14,422 bases of DNA, taken from JABSOG01 sp047617105 (GTDB lineage Bacteria > Pseudomonadota > Gammaproteobacteria > Enterobacterales > Alteromonadaceae). How positions within the stretch are numbered: position 1 is the stretch's first letter; every line of letters begins with the position of its first letter. The notes below the pieces were generated by a model. The model did not search any database. It saw only the letters and a list, made by a program, of their open reading frames with translations, and was not told the origin of the DNA. The translations under genes were made by a program, and so were the position numbers. Below are positions 1 to 6,943 of this stretch, one piece after another. Location: NCBI GenBank assembly GCA_047617105.1, contig JBLGCB010000133.1, forward strand, positions 1 to 14,422. The letters run 5' to 3'.

Positions 1-1629
1 GGTCATCAGCATCACCAAACGGTCTAAACCAAATGCCAGACCTGCATGTGGTGGCGCACCATATTTCAGTGCTTCGAGCAAGAAGCCAAATTTTTCTTCA
101 GCTTCTTCATCTTCAATACCCAAAATTCTAAACGCCGCCGCTTGCATTTCTTGTTGGTGAATACGCACCGAACCACCGCCCAACTCAACCCCGTTTAAGA
201 CCATGTCATAAGCATCAGACAAAGTATCCAGTGGTGCTTTTTCGAGCTCTTCGGCTGTGGCATTTAATGGTGCGGTAAACGGATGGTGTAGGGCGGTTAA
301 GCCATTGCCAGTCTCTTCGAACATTGGGAAGTCAACCACCCAAAGTGGTTTCCAGCCTTCACTGTTCAGTTCTAAATCTTCACCGAGTTTTAAGCGTAAT
401 GCGCCTAGTGCTTCACTAACCACGTTAGCGTTATTATCAGAACCAAAGAACAAGATATCACCAGATTCGGCATTCACTGCATCTAGGATGGCTTGCGCCT
501 GTTCAGGGTTTAAGAATTTAACGATAGAAGATTGCAGACCTTCAATGCCTTTGCTGACATCGTTGACTTTGATGAATGGCAGTCCACCAGCGCCATAAAT
601 GGCAACGTATTTGGTGTAGTTATCGATGTTTTTGCGTGACAGTTTGCCCGCACCGCCAGGGACTTTAAGCACTGCAACACGGCCTTTTGGTGCGTTGGCT
701 GGGCCTGAGAAGACTTTAAAGTCAATATCTTTAAGGATATCGGCCACGTCCACCAATTCAAGCGGGTTTCTTAAATCAGGTTTATCTGAACCAAACCGTG
801 ACATCGCTTCTGAATAAGCCATGGTCGGGAAATCACCCAAATCAACATCCATCAAATCTTGGAACATTTTACGGATCATACCTTCGGTGATACTCATCAC
901 GTCTTTGGCCGACATAAATGAGGTTTCGATATCTATCTGGGTAAATTCAGGCTGACGGTCGGCACGTAAATCTTCATCACGGAAGCATTTTACAATTTGA
1001 TAGTAACGGTCCATACCCGACATCATCAACAATTGCTTAAACAACTGTGGTGATTGTGGCAAAGCAAAGAACTGGCCTTTGTGAGTTCGGCTTGGCACCA
1101 AATAATCACGGGCACCTTCAGGGGTGGCTTTGGTCAAGATTGGGGTTTCAATATCTAAAAAGCCTTGGTTTTCAAGATAACTGCGCACAGTGCTAGTCAC
1201 TTTGGCGCGAAACTTCAAGCGATCGCTCATCACAGGACGACGCAAATCAAGGTAGCGGTATTTGAGGCGTTGTTCTTCGCTGTTGTTTTGATTGAAATCC
1301 AATGGCAGTGGCGCAGAACGGTTTAAAATGGTCAAACCTTTGCCGAGAATTTCGATGCCGCCGGTGGTCATATCACGGTTGATTTGGCCTTCAGGTCGAG
1401 CACGGACCAGACCTTTGATAGAGATACAAAATTCGTTACGTAGGCTATTGGCCAGTTCAAAACACTCTTCCCGATCTGGGTCGAATACCACCTGAACGAT
1501 ACCCTCACGGTCACGCAGGTCGAGAAAGATCACCCCACCTAAATCTCGACGGCGGTTAACCCAGCCGTGCAGTTCTACTTCTTGATCAATCTTCGCTTCA
1601 TCTACTTGACCGCAATATAAGCTACGCAT
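1..1629 (-). CDS. aspS: Aspartate--tRNA ligase, 3' end outside window
   Basis: Class IIb aminoacyl-tRNA synthetase that charges tRNA with aspartate in the cytoplasm. Reading from ATG at 1629, 543 codons are visible. The protein starts MRSLYCGQV and has an N-terminal OB-fold anticodon-binding domain (about residues 1-105, with HGWVNRRRDLGGVIFLDLRD). Motif 1 follows (FLDIETPILTKATPEGARDY, about 157-176), then motif 2 (FRDEDLRADRQPEFTQID, 216-233), the bacterial GAD insertion region, and motif 3 (GLAFGLDRLVMLM) right at the window edge. The E. coli enzyme is 590 residues, so about 45-50 C-terminal residues lie outside. No frameshift was seen. The start is preceded by a weak Shine-Dalgarno (CGGGAAATCAC). 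The leader contains a palindromic repeat element, and a good promoter lies beyond that element. Confidence 0.97.
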   Translation of the reverse strand, partial: MRSLYCGQVDEAKIDQEVELHGWVNRRRDLGGVIFLDLRDREGIVQVVFDPDREECFELANSLRNEFCISIKGLVRARPEGQINRDMTTGGIEILGKGLTILNRSAPLPLDFNQNNSEEQRLKYRYLDLRRPVMSDRLKFRAKVTSTVRSYLENQGFLDIETPILTKATPEGARDYLVPSRTHKGQFFALPQSPQLFKQLLMMSGMDRYYQIVKCFRDEDLRADRQPEFTQIDIETSFMSAKDVMSITEGMIRKMFQDLMDVDLGDFPTMAYSEAMSRFGSDKPDLRNPLELVDVADILKDIDFKVFSGPANAPKGRVAVLKVPGGAGKLSRKNIDNYTKYVAIYGAGGLPFIKVNDVSKGIEGLQSSIVKFLNPEQAQAILDAVNAESGDILFFGSDNNANVVSEALGALRLKLGEDLELNSEGWKPLWVVDFPMFEETGNGLTALHHPFTAPLNATAEELEKAPLDTLSDAYDMVLNGVELGGGSVRIHQQEMQAAAFRILGIEDEEAEEKFGFLLEALKYGAPPHAGLAFGLDRLVMLMT

Positions 1630-1647
1630 GTGATTTCCCGTGTAATT

Positions 1648-1790
1648 TGTAACGATTCAGCGCACTTATCTTTTGCACCATAACGGCGTTATTTTCGTAC
1701 TCAAACAGTTGCATATAGCTTATATGCGCCTATTTTCCGTGCGAAAATGCCTTGTTCTGAAGCAAAATCCAATCACGCTGAACCGTTACA
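1648..1790. repeat. 143-bp palindromic MITE-like element in the aspS leader
   Basis: The ends are 15-bp terminal inverted repeats, TGTAACGATTCAGCG at 1648-1662 and its complement at 1776-1790 (14 of 15 match). Inside, a second pair of imperfect arms (ATTTTCGTAC near 1691 and GTGCGAAAAT near 1739) surrounds a short perfect hairpin, GCATATA-GCT-TATATGC, at 1711-1727. The whole sequence can therefore fold into one long interrupted hairpin. It carries no ORF and I see no clear target duplication. It begins only 18 bp upstream of the aspS start codon, so it would be transcribed as part of the aspS 5' leader. The MITE label is inferred from structure. The family name is unknown to me. Confidence 0.6.
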
Positions 1791-1815
1791 TGGATTCAAT
1801 AAAAAATGACGGCTA

Positions 1816-1843
1816 ATTATATAGATTTAGTGGGGGAAGTCGA
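1816..1843 (-). promoter_or_regulatory. Probable sigma-70 promoter for aspS
   Basis: On the minus strand there is a perfect -10 hexamer TATAAT (1816-1821). A 4-of-6 -35 hexamer TCGACT (1838-1843) lies upstream with a 16-bp spacer. Transcription would begin near 1809 and run through the palindromic element at 1648-1790 before reaching aspS, giving an untranslated leader of about 180 nt. The call is by pattern only. Confidence 0.5.
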
Positions 1844-1894
1844 GCTTGAATTTTTTGTATGAGGTGAGGAACTGGCATTCCTCTGCCGCAATGA

Positions 1895-2080
1895 TAGGGT
1901 GCGCATTACGCCAAGCTGTTGAAAAAGTCCCGCTGGCCGTAGGATGGGTAGAGCCTAAGGCGAAACCCATCATAATTTGGCAATAAATGGCGATTTTACG
2001 GCAATTTCTGGCACAAATGATGGGTTTCGCTCCGCTCTACCCATCCTACGGCGATTAAATAAACAGCCTCGCCCACCCTA
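1895..2080. mobile_element. 186-bp MITE-like element, copy 1
   Basis: The element is bounded by near-identical terminal inverted repeats, TAGGGTGCGC at 1895-1904 and TAGGGTGGGC read on the minus strand from 2080. Inside is a long inverted repeat: GCCGTAGGATGGGTAGAGC and onward (1936-1973) against its complement at 2017-2052, with a spacer of about 43 bp. A second copy of the same length lies at 6258-6443 in the opposite orientation. Shared landmarks include CTGTTGAAAAAGTCCCG, GGCGAAACCCATC, GATGGGTTTCGC and GGCGATTAAAT. There is no transposase and no obvious target duplication. The final TAG of the element is the stop codon of the diguanylate cyclase gene next to it. The palindrome could also serve as that gene's terminator. 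Confidence 0.72.
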
Positions 2081-5000
2081 CGCCGTGCCCACATCATTTT
2101 TATCCTTAGTAAACCGATAGCCATCTTTGCCATCGCCTTTAACCTCATACATCAACGTATCGCCAATTTTAAGTAGTTCTTCGTCGTTACTACCATCTTC
2201 AGGATACATCGCAACACCAATACTGGCACCCACATGGGCAGTACAGGCCGAGAGGATATACGGTTCTTTGATCACACTAAGGATTTTTTCACACAAATAC
2301 ACCGCTTCTTCGTGATGATGTAAACCAGTCAGTATAATGACAAATTCATCACCACCACAGCGCGACGCCGTGTCTGATTTTCTAATAGCCAACCGCAACC
2401 GTTCTGACAGATGAATCAACAATTCATCACCAATGTCATGGCCATAGGTATCATTAACGGCCTTAAAACCATCAAGGTCGATAAACAACAGCGCGATAAG
2501 TTCTTTATGCCTAGCGTGATAAGAAATCGCAGTATCTAAACGATCTTTTAATAACCCCCGATTGGGTAGCCCGGTTAATTCATCATGGGTGGCCATATGC
2601 TGCATTTTCTTTTCCATTTCGCGCCTTAAACGCACTTCTGCTTTGAGCTGTCGATTCCAAATCAGCACCACGATAACCACCAATATCGCTGCGCCACCAA
2701 ACTGGAAGACCTTGACTTTATCAATACCAGATTCAATGGTAATTTCAAACCAGTTTTCGAGAATTTGCTTTTTCTCCTGGGGCGTGATGGTACCAATCAC
2801 CTTGTTTAAAATACCCACCAACGGTTGCCAATCTAAGCGAATGCCAAAACGTTCTAACGCTGGCTCCATGTCTTCGACCAAACTGAAACCCAAGTCATGG
2901 TGTTCACCTTCTTTGAGTTCACGGGCACCAGTGACCATATCTTCAAGAAATGCATCGGCCTTACCTTGTTTCACTGCGGCAAAACCCGATTTGTGGTCTT
3001 TAACAATCTGTAACAGGGTTTGGGGAAAATGCTCGTTAAGGTAAGGGATCGCTTCATACCCCTTAGTGACCGCCAAACGCTTGCCCTTAAGCTGAGCGAT
3101 ACTTTTGATCTCGCTATTGGCCGTAGGTAAAATCAGTGCCCAATGAGATGGCCAGTAACCATCGGTGAAAAGGGCGTAATCTTTGCGGGCAATGGTTTTT
3201 TCCATGCTGCCAACCATATCCACTTCTTTGTTTTGTAATGCCCGCAGCAATTGTGACCACTGATCAAACAGCACCACTTCAACGGATATTCTTGAACGTT
3301 TTTTAATGATCTTAACCAAGTCAGCCGTCACCCCAATAAGCTGGCCGTTGTCATCGGTAAATTCAATCGGTGCCCAATCTTTTAATGCCCCCAAGCGGAT
3401 CACCGGATGGCGCAATACCCAGTTCTTTTCGACTTTGGTCAATTCCACTTTGCCTTTAAGCTGGGCGAAATACGGGGTATCTGAGTGTTCAATCCAAGCG
3501 TTTTCGAGCTCTGCCAACACATTCAACGCCACCCGACCAAACCCCTCTTTTACTTGGCTAATCAGTTCCTTATTATCGGCAGCCACCAACGAATACACTT
3601 TACTCTCAAAACTGACATCAGAAACCGCCGAAAAATGGCTTTGCAAATTGTTTTTAATCAAATGTACATTGGTGATCTCTTGCGCCGCCACAAAGCCATC
3701 AATTTCCCCTGCCAAAGTGGCCTCTAACATCCGTTCTCTGCGATTAAATAACACCAACTTAGCGCTACCAAAACGTTTCTTTAACGCCTTTTTGGCCGGA
3801 TTCAATGCCAAAATACCTAACCGAGCATCGCCCAGCGCCGCTTCGCTTAACGCCGCATCCGTTAATGTCGCCTGAAGATCGCCCTCGGCCAACGCCGCGG
3901 TCGGATAGTAGATTTTTGAAGTGAACGAATAAATATGATGGGCATGGGCCAACAGATTGGCATTCACCGCATCATCAGCCCAAGCGGCATGAATGTCGGC
4001 TTTGCCCTCGATCAAGTTTTGCATTGACAATGACGAGCTATCACTGAGAAAAACAATTTTCTGGCGATTTTTATCCGCCCATTCCCGCCAAATATCGACA
4101 AATAAACCAATCGGTTCACCTTTGGCCGATATTGACATATAAGGGGCCATATCAATTGGCATGGCAATCACCAGCGTATCGCTGTCACTGTCGATCCCCA
4201 ACCAATGCCGCTCAATCAAATTAATCTCTTCAATGGATACCTTGCTTAAACCATTTTGAATTTGCTGATGTAACTTTGGATTATGCAAGTTCACCGCATA
4301 GGTTAAATCAAAGGCCTGATCGGTGATTTTTTTATACAACGGAAACATCTGCGACAAGGCATCCACATCCGGATGAGAGGCACTCACCCGACCAAGACCC
4401 GCAAAAGCTTTCACCTCACCCTTCAGGGCTGCGCGATATAAATGAGCTGTGGTGGGATATGTTCTGATGTTGACCCCAGGCAAATGTTTTCTTAATGCCT
4501 CAATATGACTGGAGCCAGCCACCATCCCCACCACATAAGGCACTAAGTCAGATACCGTATGAACGCTGTTAATCTGCTGATGAATAAAGATATTTGTACG
4601 CGCCGACACAATCGCCTGGCCCAGTAAAAAAGCATTGAGCCGAGCACCAGTAATGGCCATACCGGCATGAAAGTCGACTTGGTTACTTTTCAGGTGCTCT
4701 ACCGAACGGGCCCAAGTATCCAGTTCAAATGATACAGTGTAACCATTTTTTTTTGCCCACAGCTGCCAGATATCGACCATTAACCCCGAGGGTTCTCCAT
4801 CAGGGGTAGCAAATTGAAAGGGATAGGAATTTTGACTGACCGCAATAACGAAATGGCTTTGACCACTTTTAGTTGGCGTTCTGACGGTATTAGGTGGCTC
4901 ATCATGCTCTGCACCATAAGCAGGGTTAACAGGCAATAATGAACACAAAACCACAGTAAAGGCTATCAGCACAACAGCCACAGCGGATCGGATAGATAAC

Positions 5001-5095
5001 AAAAACTGACTAAGCCAGAGCGAGATCTGTCCAGTCAAACGATGTTCAAAATACAACTGCCCAGTTATGTTCAAAAGTGGTCCTGATTTAACCAT
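2078..5095 (-). CDS. Diguanylate cyclase with three tandem periplasmic solute-binding domains
   Basis: Predicted inner-membrane enzyme of 1005 residues that makes the second messenger c-di-GMP in response to periplasmic ligands. An N-terminal signal or anchor segment (hydrophobic 38-55, possible cleavage after AYGA) follows an unusually long n-region. Three SBP_bac_3-type (amino-acid-binding, Venus-flytrap) domains follow at about 82-300, 307-537 and 563-787. A membrane helix (796-813), a short charged linker and a GGDEF domain (833-995) complete the protein. The active-site GGDEF is intact at 914-918, with DELTGLPNR and FIDLDGFKAVND upstream. An inhibitory RxxD site (RKSD, 905-908) lies exactly five residues before GGDEF, so product inhibition is likely. 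The strong Shine-Dalgarno AGGAAGGA precedes the ATG. No EAL domain is present. The stop codon is the end of a MITE-like element, so the last residues may not be ancestral. Ligands are unknown. Confidence 0.93.
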   Translation of the reverse strand: MVKSGPLLNITGQLYFEHRLTGQISLWLSQFLLSIRSAVAVVLIAFTVVLCSLLPVNPAYGAEHDEPPNTVRTPTKSGQSHFVIAVSQNSYPFQFATPDGEPSGLMVDIWQLWAKKNGYTVSFELDTWARSVEHLKSNQVDFHAGMAITGARLNAFLLGQAIVSARTNIFIHQQINSVHTVSDLVPYVVGMVAGSSHIEALRKHLPGVNIRTYPTTAHLYRAALKGEVKAFAGLGRVSASHPDVDALSQMFPLYKKITDQAFDLTYAVNLHNPKLHQQIQNGLSKVSIEEINLIERHWLGIDSDSDTLVIAMPIDMAPYMSISAKGEPIGLFVDIWREWADKNRQKIVFLSDSSSLSMQNLIEGKADIHAAWADDAVNANLLAHAHHIYSFTSKIYYPTAALAEGDLQATLTDAALSEAALGDARLGILALNPAKKALKKRFGSAKLVLFNRRERMLEATLAGEIDGFVAAQEITNVHLIKNNLQSHFSAVSDVSFESKVYSLVAADNKELISQVKEGFGRVALNVLAELENAWIEHSDTPYFAQLKGKVELTKVEKNWVLRHPVIRLGALKDWAPIEFTDDNGQLIGVTADLVKIIKKRSRISVEVVLFDQWSQLLRALQNKEVDMVGSMEKTIARKDYALFTDGYWPSHWALILPTANSEIKSIAQLKGKRLAVTKGYEAIPYLNEHFPQTLLQIVKDHKSGFAAVKQGKADAFLEDMVTGARELKEGEHHDLGFSLVEDMEPALERFGIRLDWQPLVGILNKVIGTITPQEKKQILENWFEITIESGIDKVKVFQFGGAAILVVIVVLIWNRQLKAEVRLRREMEKKMQHMATHDELTGLPNRGLLKDRLDTAISYHARHKELIALLFIDLDGFKAVNDTYGHDIGDELLIHLSERLRLAIRKSDTASRCGGDEFVIILTGLHHHEEAVYLCEKILSVIKEPYILSACTAHVGASIGVAMYPEDGSNDEELLKIGDTLMYEVKGDGKDGYRFTKDKNDVGTA

Positions 5096-5107
5096 AGTCC
5101 TTCCTAG

Positions 5108-5252
5108 AGATTAGCATTTAGGCTGACGGAAGAAAATAAATAAATCATCAATCAGGCTTAGTTCGACATTAGCGCTACCAAAGACAGTAATAACGAAACA
5201 CCACGAAACCTCTATGGCCCCAGTGGCACCAATCGAGCCCATATGCTAATCT
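5108..5252. repeat. 17-bp inverted repeat framing the divergent intergenic region
   Basis: AGATTAGCATTTAGGCT at 5108-5124 matches the reverse complement of 5236-5252 at 15 of 17 positions, including a perfect ten-base core (AGATTAGCAT / ATGCTAATCT). One arm lies 13 bp upstream of the cyclase ATG and the other about 30 bp upstream of the DUF1415 ATG. It could be a pair of operator sites for shared control, or the ends of a degenerate 145-bp MITE. The right arm also offers an extended -10-like TGCTAATCT for the plus-strand gene. No function is established. Confidence 0.35.
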
Positions 5253-5281
5253 ACCCGCCAGTAAAAACCAATCAATTATAG

Positions 5282-5860
5282 ATGCAACCCCAAATGCCAC
5301 ACCCAACCGACAAAGCGAGCATCATTGCCGCCACCCGCCAGTGGATAAGCACAGTGATCGTTAAGTATAATTTTTGCCCCTTTGCCCGCAAAGAACTCGA
5401 AGCTGACACCATTCGCTATGAGGTAGTTGATACCCCCTCATTTAATGAAGTAGTGCAATCGGTCACTGAACAATGCATCTGGTTAGATAATCACCCAGAC
5501 ACCGCCACCACTTTACTGATGTTAGCCAACGGCTTCGACGATTTCGGTGTTTATTTGGATATCGTCGATATGGCGCAAGCTCAGGTGATTGACCCGCAGT
5601 ATCAAGGTATCTATCAACTGGCCAGTTTTCATCCCGACTATTGTTTCGGTGACAGCGATGAAGACGATGCTGCCAACTACACCAATCGCGCGCCCTATCC
5701 GACTATCCATTTAATTCGCGAAGCCGATATTACCCTTGCATTAGAAGATTATCCAGCACCGGAGCAAATTCCACAGAACAACATCGACCTTGCCCGGCGT
5801 AAAGGTCAAGCCAAACTCGCCGCTTTGCTGGCTGCTTGTTTGCGTCACTCTTCATCATAG
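5282..5860 (+). CDS. DUF1415 family protein
   Basis: Soluble cytoplasmic protein of 192 residues that I recognise as the DUF1415 family, whose biochemical role is not established. Family hallmarks are visible. A helix with KYNFCPFARKELE (28-40) carries the conserved Cys-Pro-Phe, and the segment FHPDYCFGD...DAANYTNRAPYP (116-140) carries conserved His, Cys and acidic residues. Clustered Cys/His/Asp residues suggest metal or nucleotide binding, which is speculation. There is no signal peptide. No clear Shine-Dalgarno precedes ATG 5282, and a second ATG at 5294 is a possible alternative start. It lies divergent from the cyclase gene and 92 bp before yciI, so the two plus-strand genes may or may not be co-transcribed. 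Confidence 0.88.
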   Translation: MQPQMPHPTDKASIIAATRQWISTVIVKYNFCPFARKELEADTIRYEVVDTPSFNEVVQSVTEQCIWLDNHPDTATTLLMLANGFDDFGVYLDIVDMAQAQVIDPQYQGIYQLASFHPDYCFGDSDEDDAANYTNRAPYPTIHLIREADITLALEDYPAPEQIPQNNIDLARRKGQAKLAALLAACLRHSSS

Positions 5861-5952
5861 ATAACCGGATTTTAATCAATTTAATTTCGCCGATTAATAT
5901 TATTTAAGCAAAACCAATATAAACCCCTTCACTCAGACAACAGGAAAGAACT

Positions 5953-6252
5953 ATGTGGTACATGATTTATTCAGAAGATATTGAAAACACCCTGCCATTA
6001 CGACTGCAAACCCGAGATCAGCATTTGGCCAGATTAACCCTGTTGAACGAACAAGGACGTTTACTGGCGGCCGGTCCACTGCCCGCTATCGACAGCGAAA
6101 ACCCCGGCGAAGCTGGTTTTACTGGTTCACTGCTGATTGCCCAGTTTGATTCTCTAAGCGAAGCACAACAATGGGCCAGTGAAGACCCGTATATGGCCGC
6201 TGGTGTTTATAGCAAATCTACCGTTAAACCGTTTAAGAAGGTTTTGCCGTAA
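5953..6252 (+). CDS. yciI: YciI family protein
   Basis: Small cytoplasmic protein of 99 residues with a ferredoxin-like alpha/beta fold. It matches the YciI family across its length: MWYMIYSED at the start, RLLAAGPLPA, GFTGSLLIAQFDS, and the C-terminal EDPYMAAGVYSKSTVKPFKKV. The conserved His (DQHLARL, near residue 24) and Asp (EDPY) correspond to the putative active-site pair of the family. The in vivo role is not settled. The Shine-Dalgarno AGGAAAG lies 6 bp before the ATG. The second 186-bp repeat element starts six bases past the stop codon and may act as the transcript end. Confidence 0.93.
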   Translation: MWYMIYSEDIENTLPLRLQTRDQHLARLTLLNEQGRLLAAGPLPAIDSENPGEAGFTGSLLIAQFDSLSEAQQWASEDPYMAAGVYSKSTVKPFKKVLP

Positions 6253-6257
6253 AACCG

Positions 6258-6443
6258 TAGGGTGCGCAATGCGTCAGCCTGTTGATTTAATCGCCGTAGG
6301 ATGGTGTAGAGCGCAGCGAAACCCATCAATTGACCGTAAAGCAGCAAAAATTCGCCGTATATCGCTAAATTCGATGGGTTTCGCCTTAGACTCTACCCAT
6401 CCTACCGTCAAACGGGACTTTTTCAACAGTCTGGCGCACCATC
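6258..6443. mobile_element. 186-bp MITE-like element, copy 2 (inverted relative to copy 1)
   Basis: Starts TAGGGTGCGC at 6258 and ends GCGCACCATC at 6443 (8 of 10 matches to a perfect inverted end). The inner inverted repeat is GCCGTAGGATGGTGTAGAGC at 6293-6312 with CGAAACCCATC, against GATGGGTTTCGCC...CTCTACCCATCCTAC at 6373-6405. Read on the minus strand it aligns with copy 1 (1895-2080) end to end with the same total length. It keeps CTGTTGAAAAAGTCCCG and GGCGATTAAAT but differs in the central spacer. It is non-coding, and the small ORF across it is fortuitous. It sits between yciI and the PepSY-phoPQ operon. Confidence 0.72.
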
Positions 6444-6533
6444 AATGTGGCATTATTTAATGATGCTTGGTAAGAGTTCAGCTTAGGTTAAGTATCGACA
6501 CCTTACTATCAACGGCAATACCTTATCGCCAAG

Positions 6534-6584
6534 GGCAAAGTAAATAGATATCCAATCACACCAAGATTTGGTTTATACTTTGCC
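6534..6584 (+). promoter_or_regulatory. Candidate promoter/operator of the PepSY-phoPQ operon
   Basis: A perfect 9-bp inverted repeat, GGCAAAGTA (6534-6542) and TACTTTGCC (6576-6584), brackets a -10-like TATACT at 6574-6579. The right arm overlaps this -10, and no good -35 is visible, which suits an activated or repressed promoter. It lies about 85 bp before the PepSY start codon. The canonical enterobacterial PhoP box (two GTTTA half-sites 11 bp apart) is not clearly present. The assignment rests on position and symmetry only. Confidence 0.35.
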
Positions 6585-6623
6585 TCGGCGAATGAATAAG
6601 TCAATTGGAAATTGTACCTTTAT

Positions 6624-6647
6624 TTTGGTGCGTGTAAACACACCAAA
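6624..6647 (+). promoter_or_regulatory. Leader hairpin or operator just before the PepSY ribosome site
   Basis: TTTGGTGCGTG-TA-AACACACCAAA is an imperfect 24-bp dyad with a 7-bp perfect outer stem (TTTGGTG/CACCAAA). It ends about 10 bases before the GGAG Shine-Dalgarno at 6657-6660. In RNA it would form a modest stem-loop in the leader. In DNA it could be a dimeric regulator site. Confidence 0.3.
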
Positions 6648-6667
6648 CCTTTAACCGGAGTTTTATT

Positions 6668-6943
6668 ATGTATTATCTGGCCAGAGCCATTATCGCAGTA
6701 TTGATAACTTGCCTGTTACAGCTGCCCATCAGTGGGGTCGCCAATGCCAGGGGGGTCGATAAAAATCAGGCGCTAAATGCCGTCAAACGCAAGTATCCGG
6801 GTAAAGTGATTAAAATTACCAACGCCAAAAATCATTACCAAGTCCGTCTATTACAAAAAAATGGCCGGGTAGTCAATGTTAACGTTGACAAAAAAAGTGG
6901 AAAAATCGTCAAATCTAGAAAAAGAAAGAATAAAGGAAGATAA
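6668..6943 (+). CDS. Small secreted PepSY-domain protein
   Basis: Exported 91-residue protein. Residues 1-27 form a signal peptide (hydrophobic AIIAVLITCLLQLP, probable cleavage near VANA-RG). Residues 30-85 form one PepSY domain, with helix NQALNAVKRKYPGKVIKI, strands HYQVRLLQKNGRVVNVNVD and the typical closing DKKSGKIV. The tail is strongly basic (KSRKRKNKGR). PepSY domains are known as inhibitory or regulatory modules, and single-domain periplasmic versions often accompany two-component systems. The stop codon overlaps the start of the response regulator gene (TAATG), so translation is probably coupled. I infer that it modulates or reports to the adjacent sensor kinase. The GGAG Shine-Dalgarno supports this ATG. 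Confidence 0.88.
   Translation: MYYLARAIIAVLITCLLQLPISGVANARGVDKNQALNAVKRKYPGKVIKITNAKNHYQVRLLQKNGRVVNVNVDKKSGKIVKSRKRKNKGR

Noticed and set aside
257..1495. Plus-strand and off-frame ORFs (257-598, 626-817, 1292-1495, 510-761) in the left part
   Set aside because: All overlap the continuous minus-strand aspS frame, whose protein is conserved throughout. Their translations resemble nothing known.
2127..3875. Plus-strand ORFs of up to 189 residues antisense to the cyclase gene
   Set aside because: They are shadows of a well-supported 1005-residue gene and have no ribosome sites or recognisable domains.
6179..6460. 93-residue ORF running from yciI into the repeat element
   Set aside because: It starts inside yciI in another frame and its bulk is the 186-bp palindromic element, so it is fortuitous.
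6571..6645. Enterobacterial PhoP box upstream of the PepSY gene
   Set aside because: GTTTA-like pieces occur but not as a pair with 11-bp spacing. I keep only the symmetric sites.
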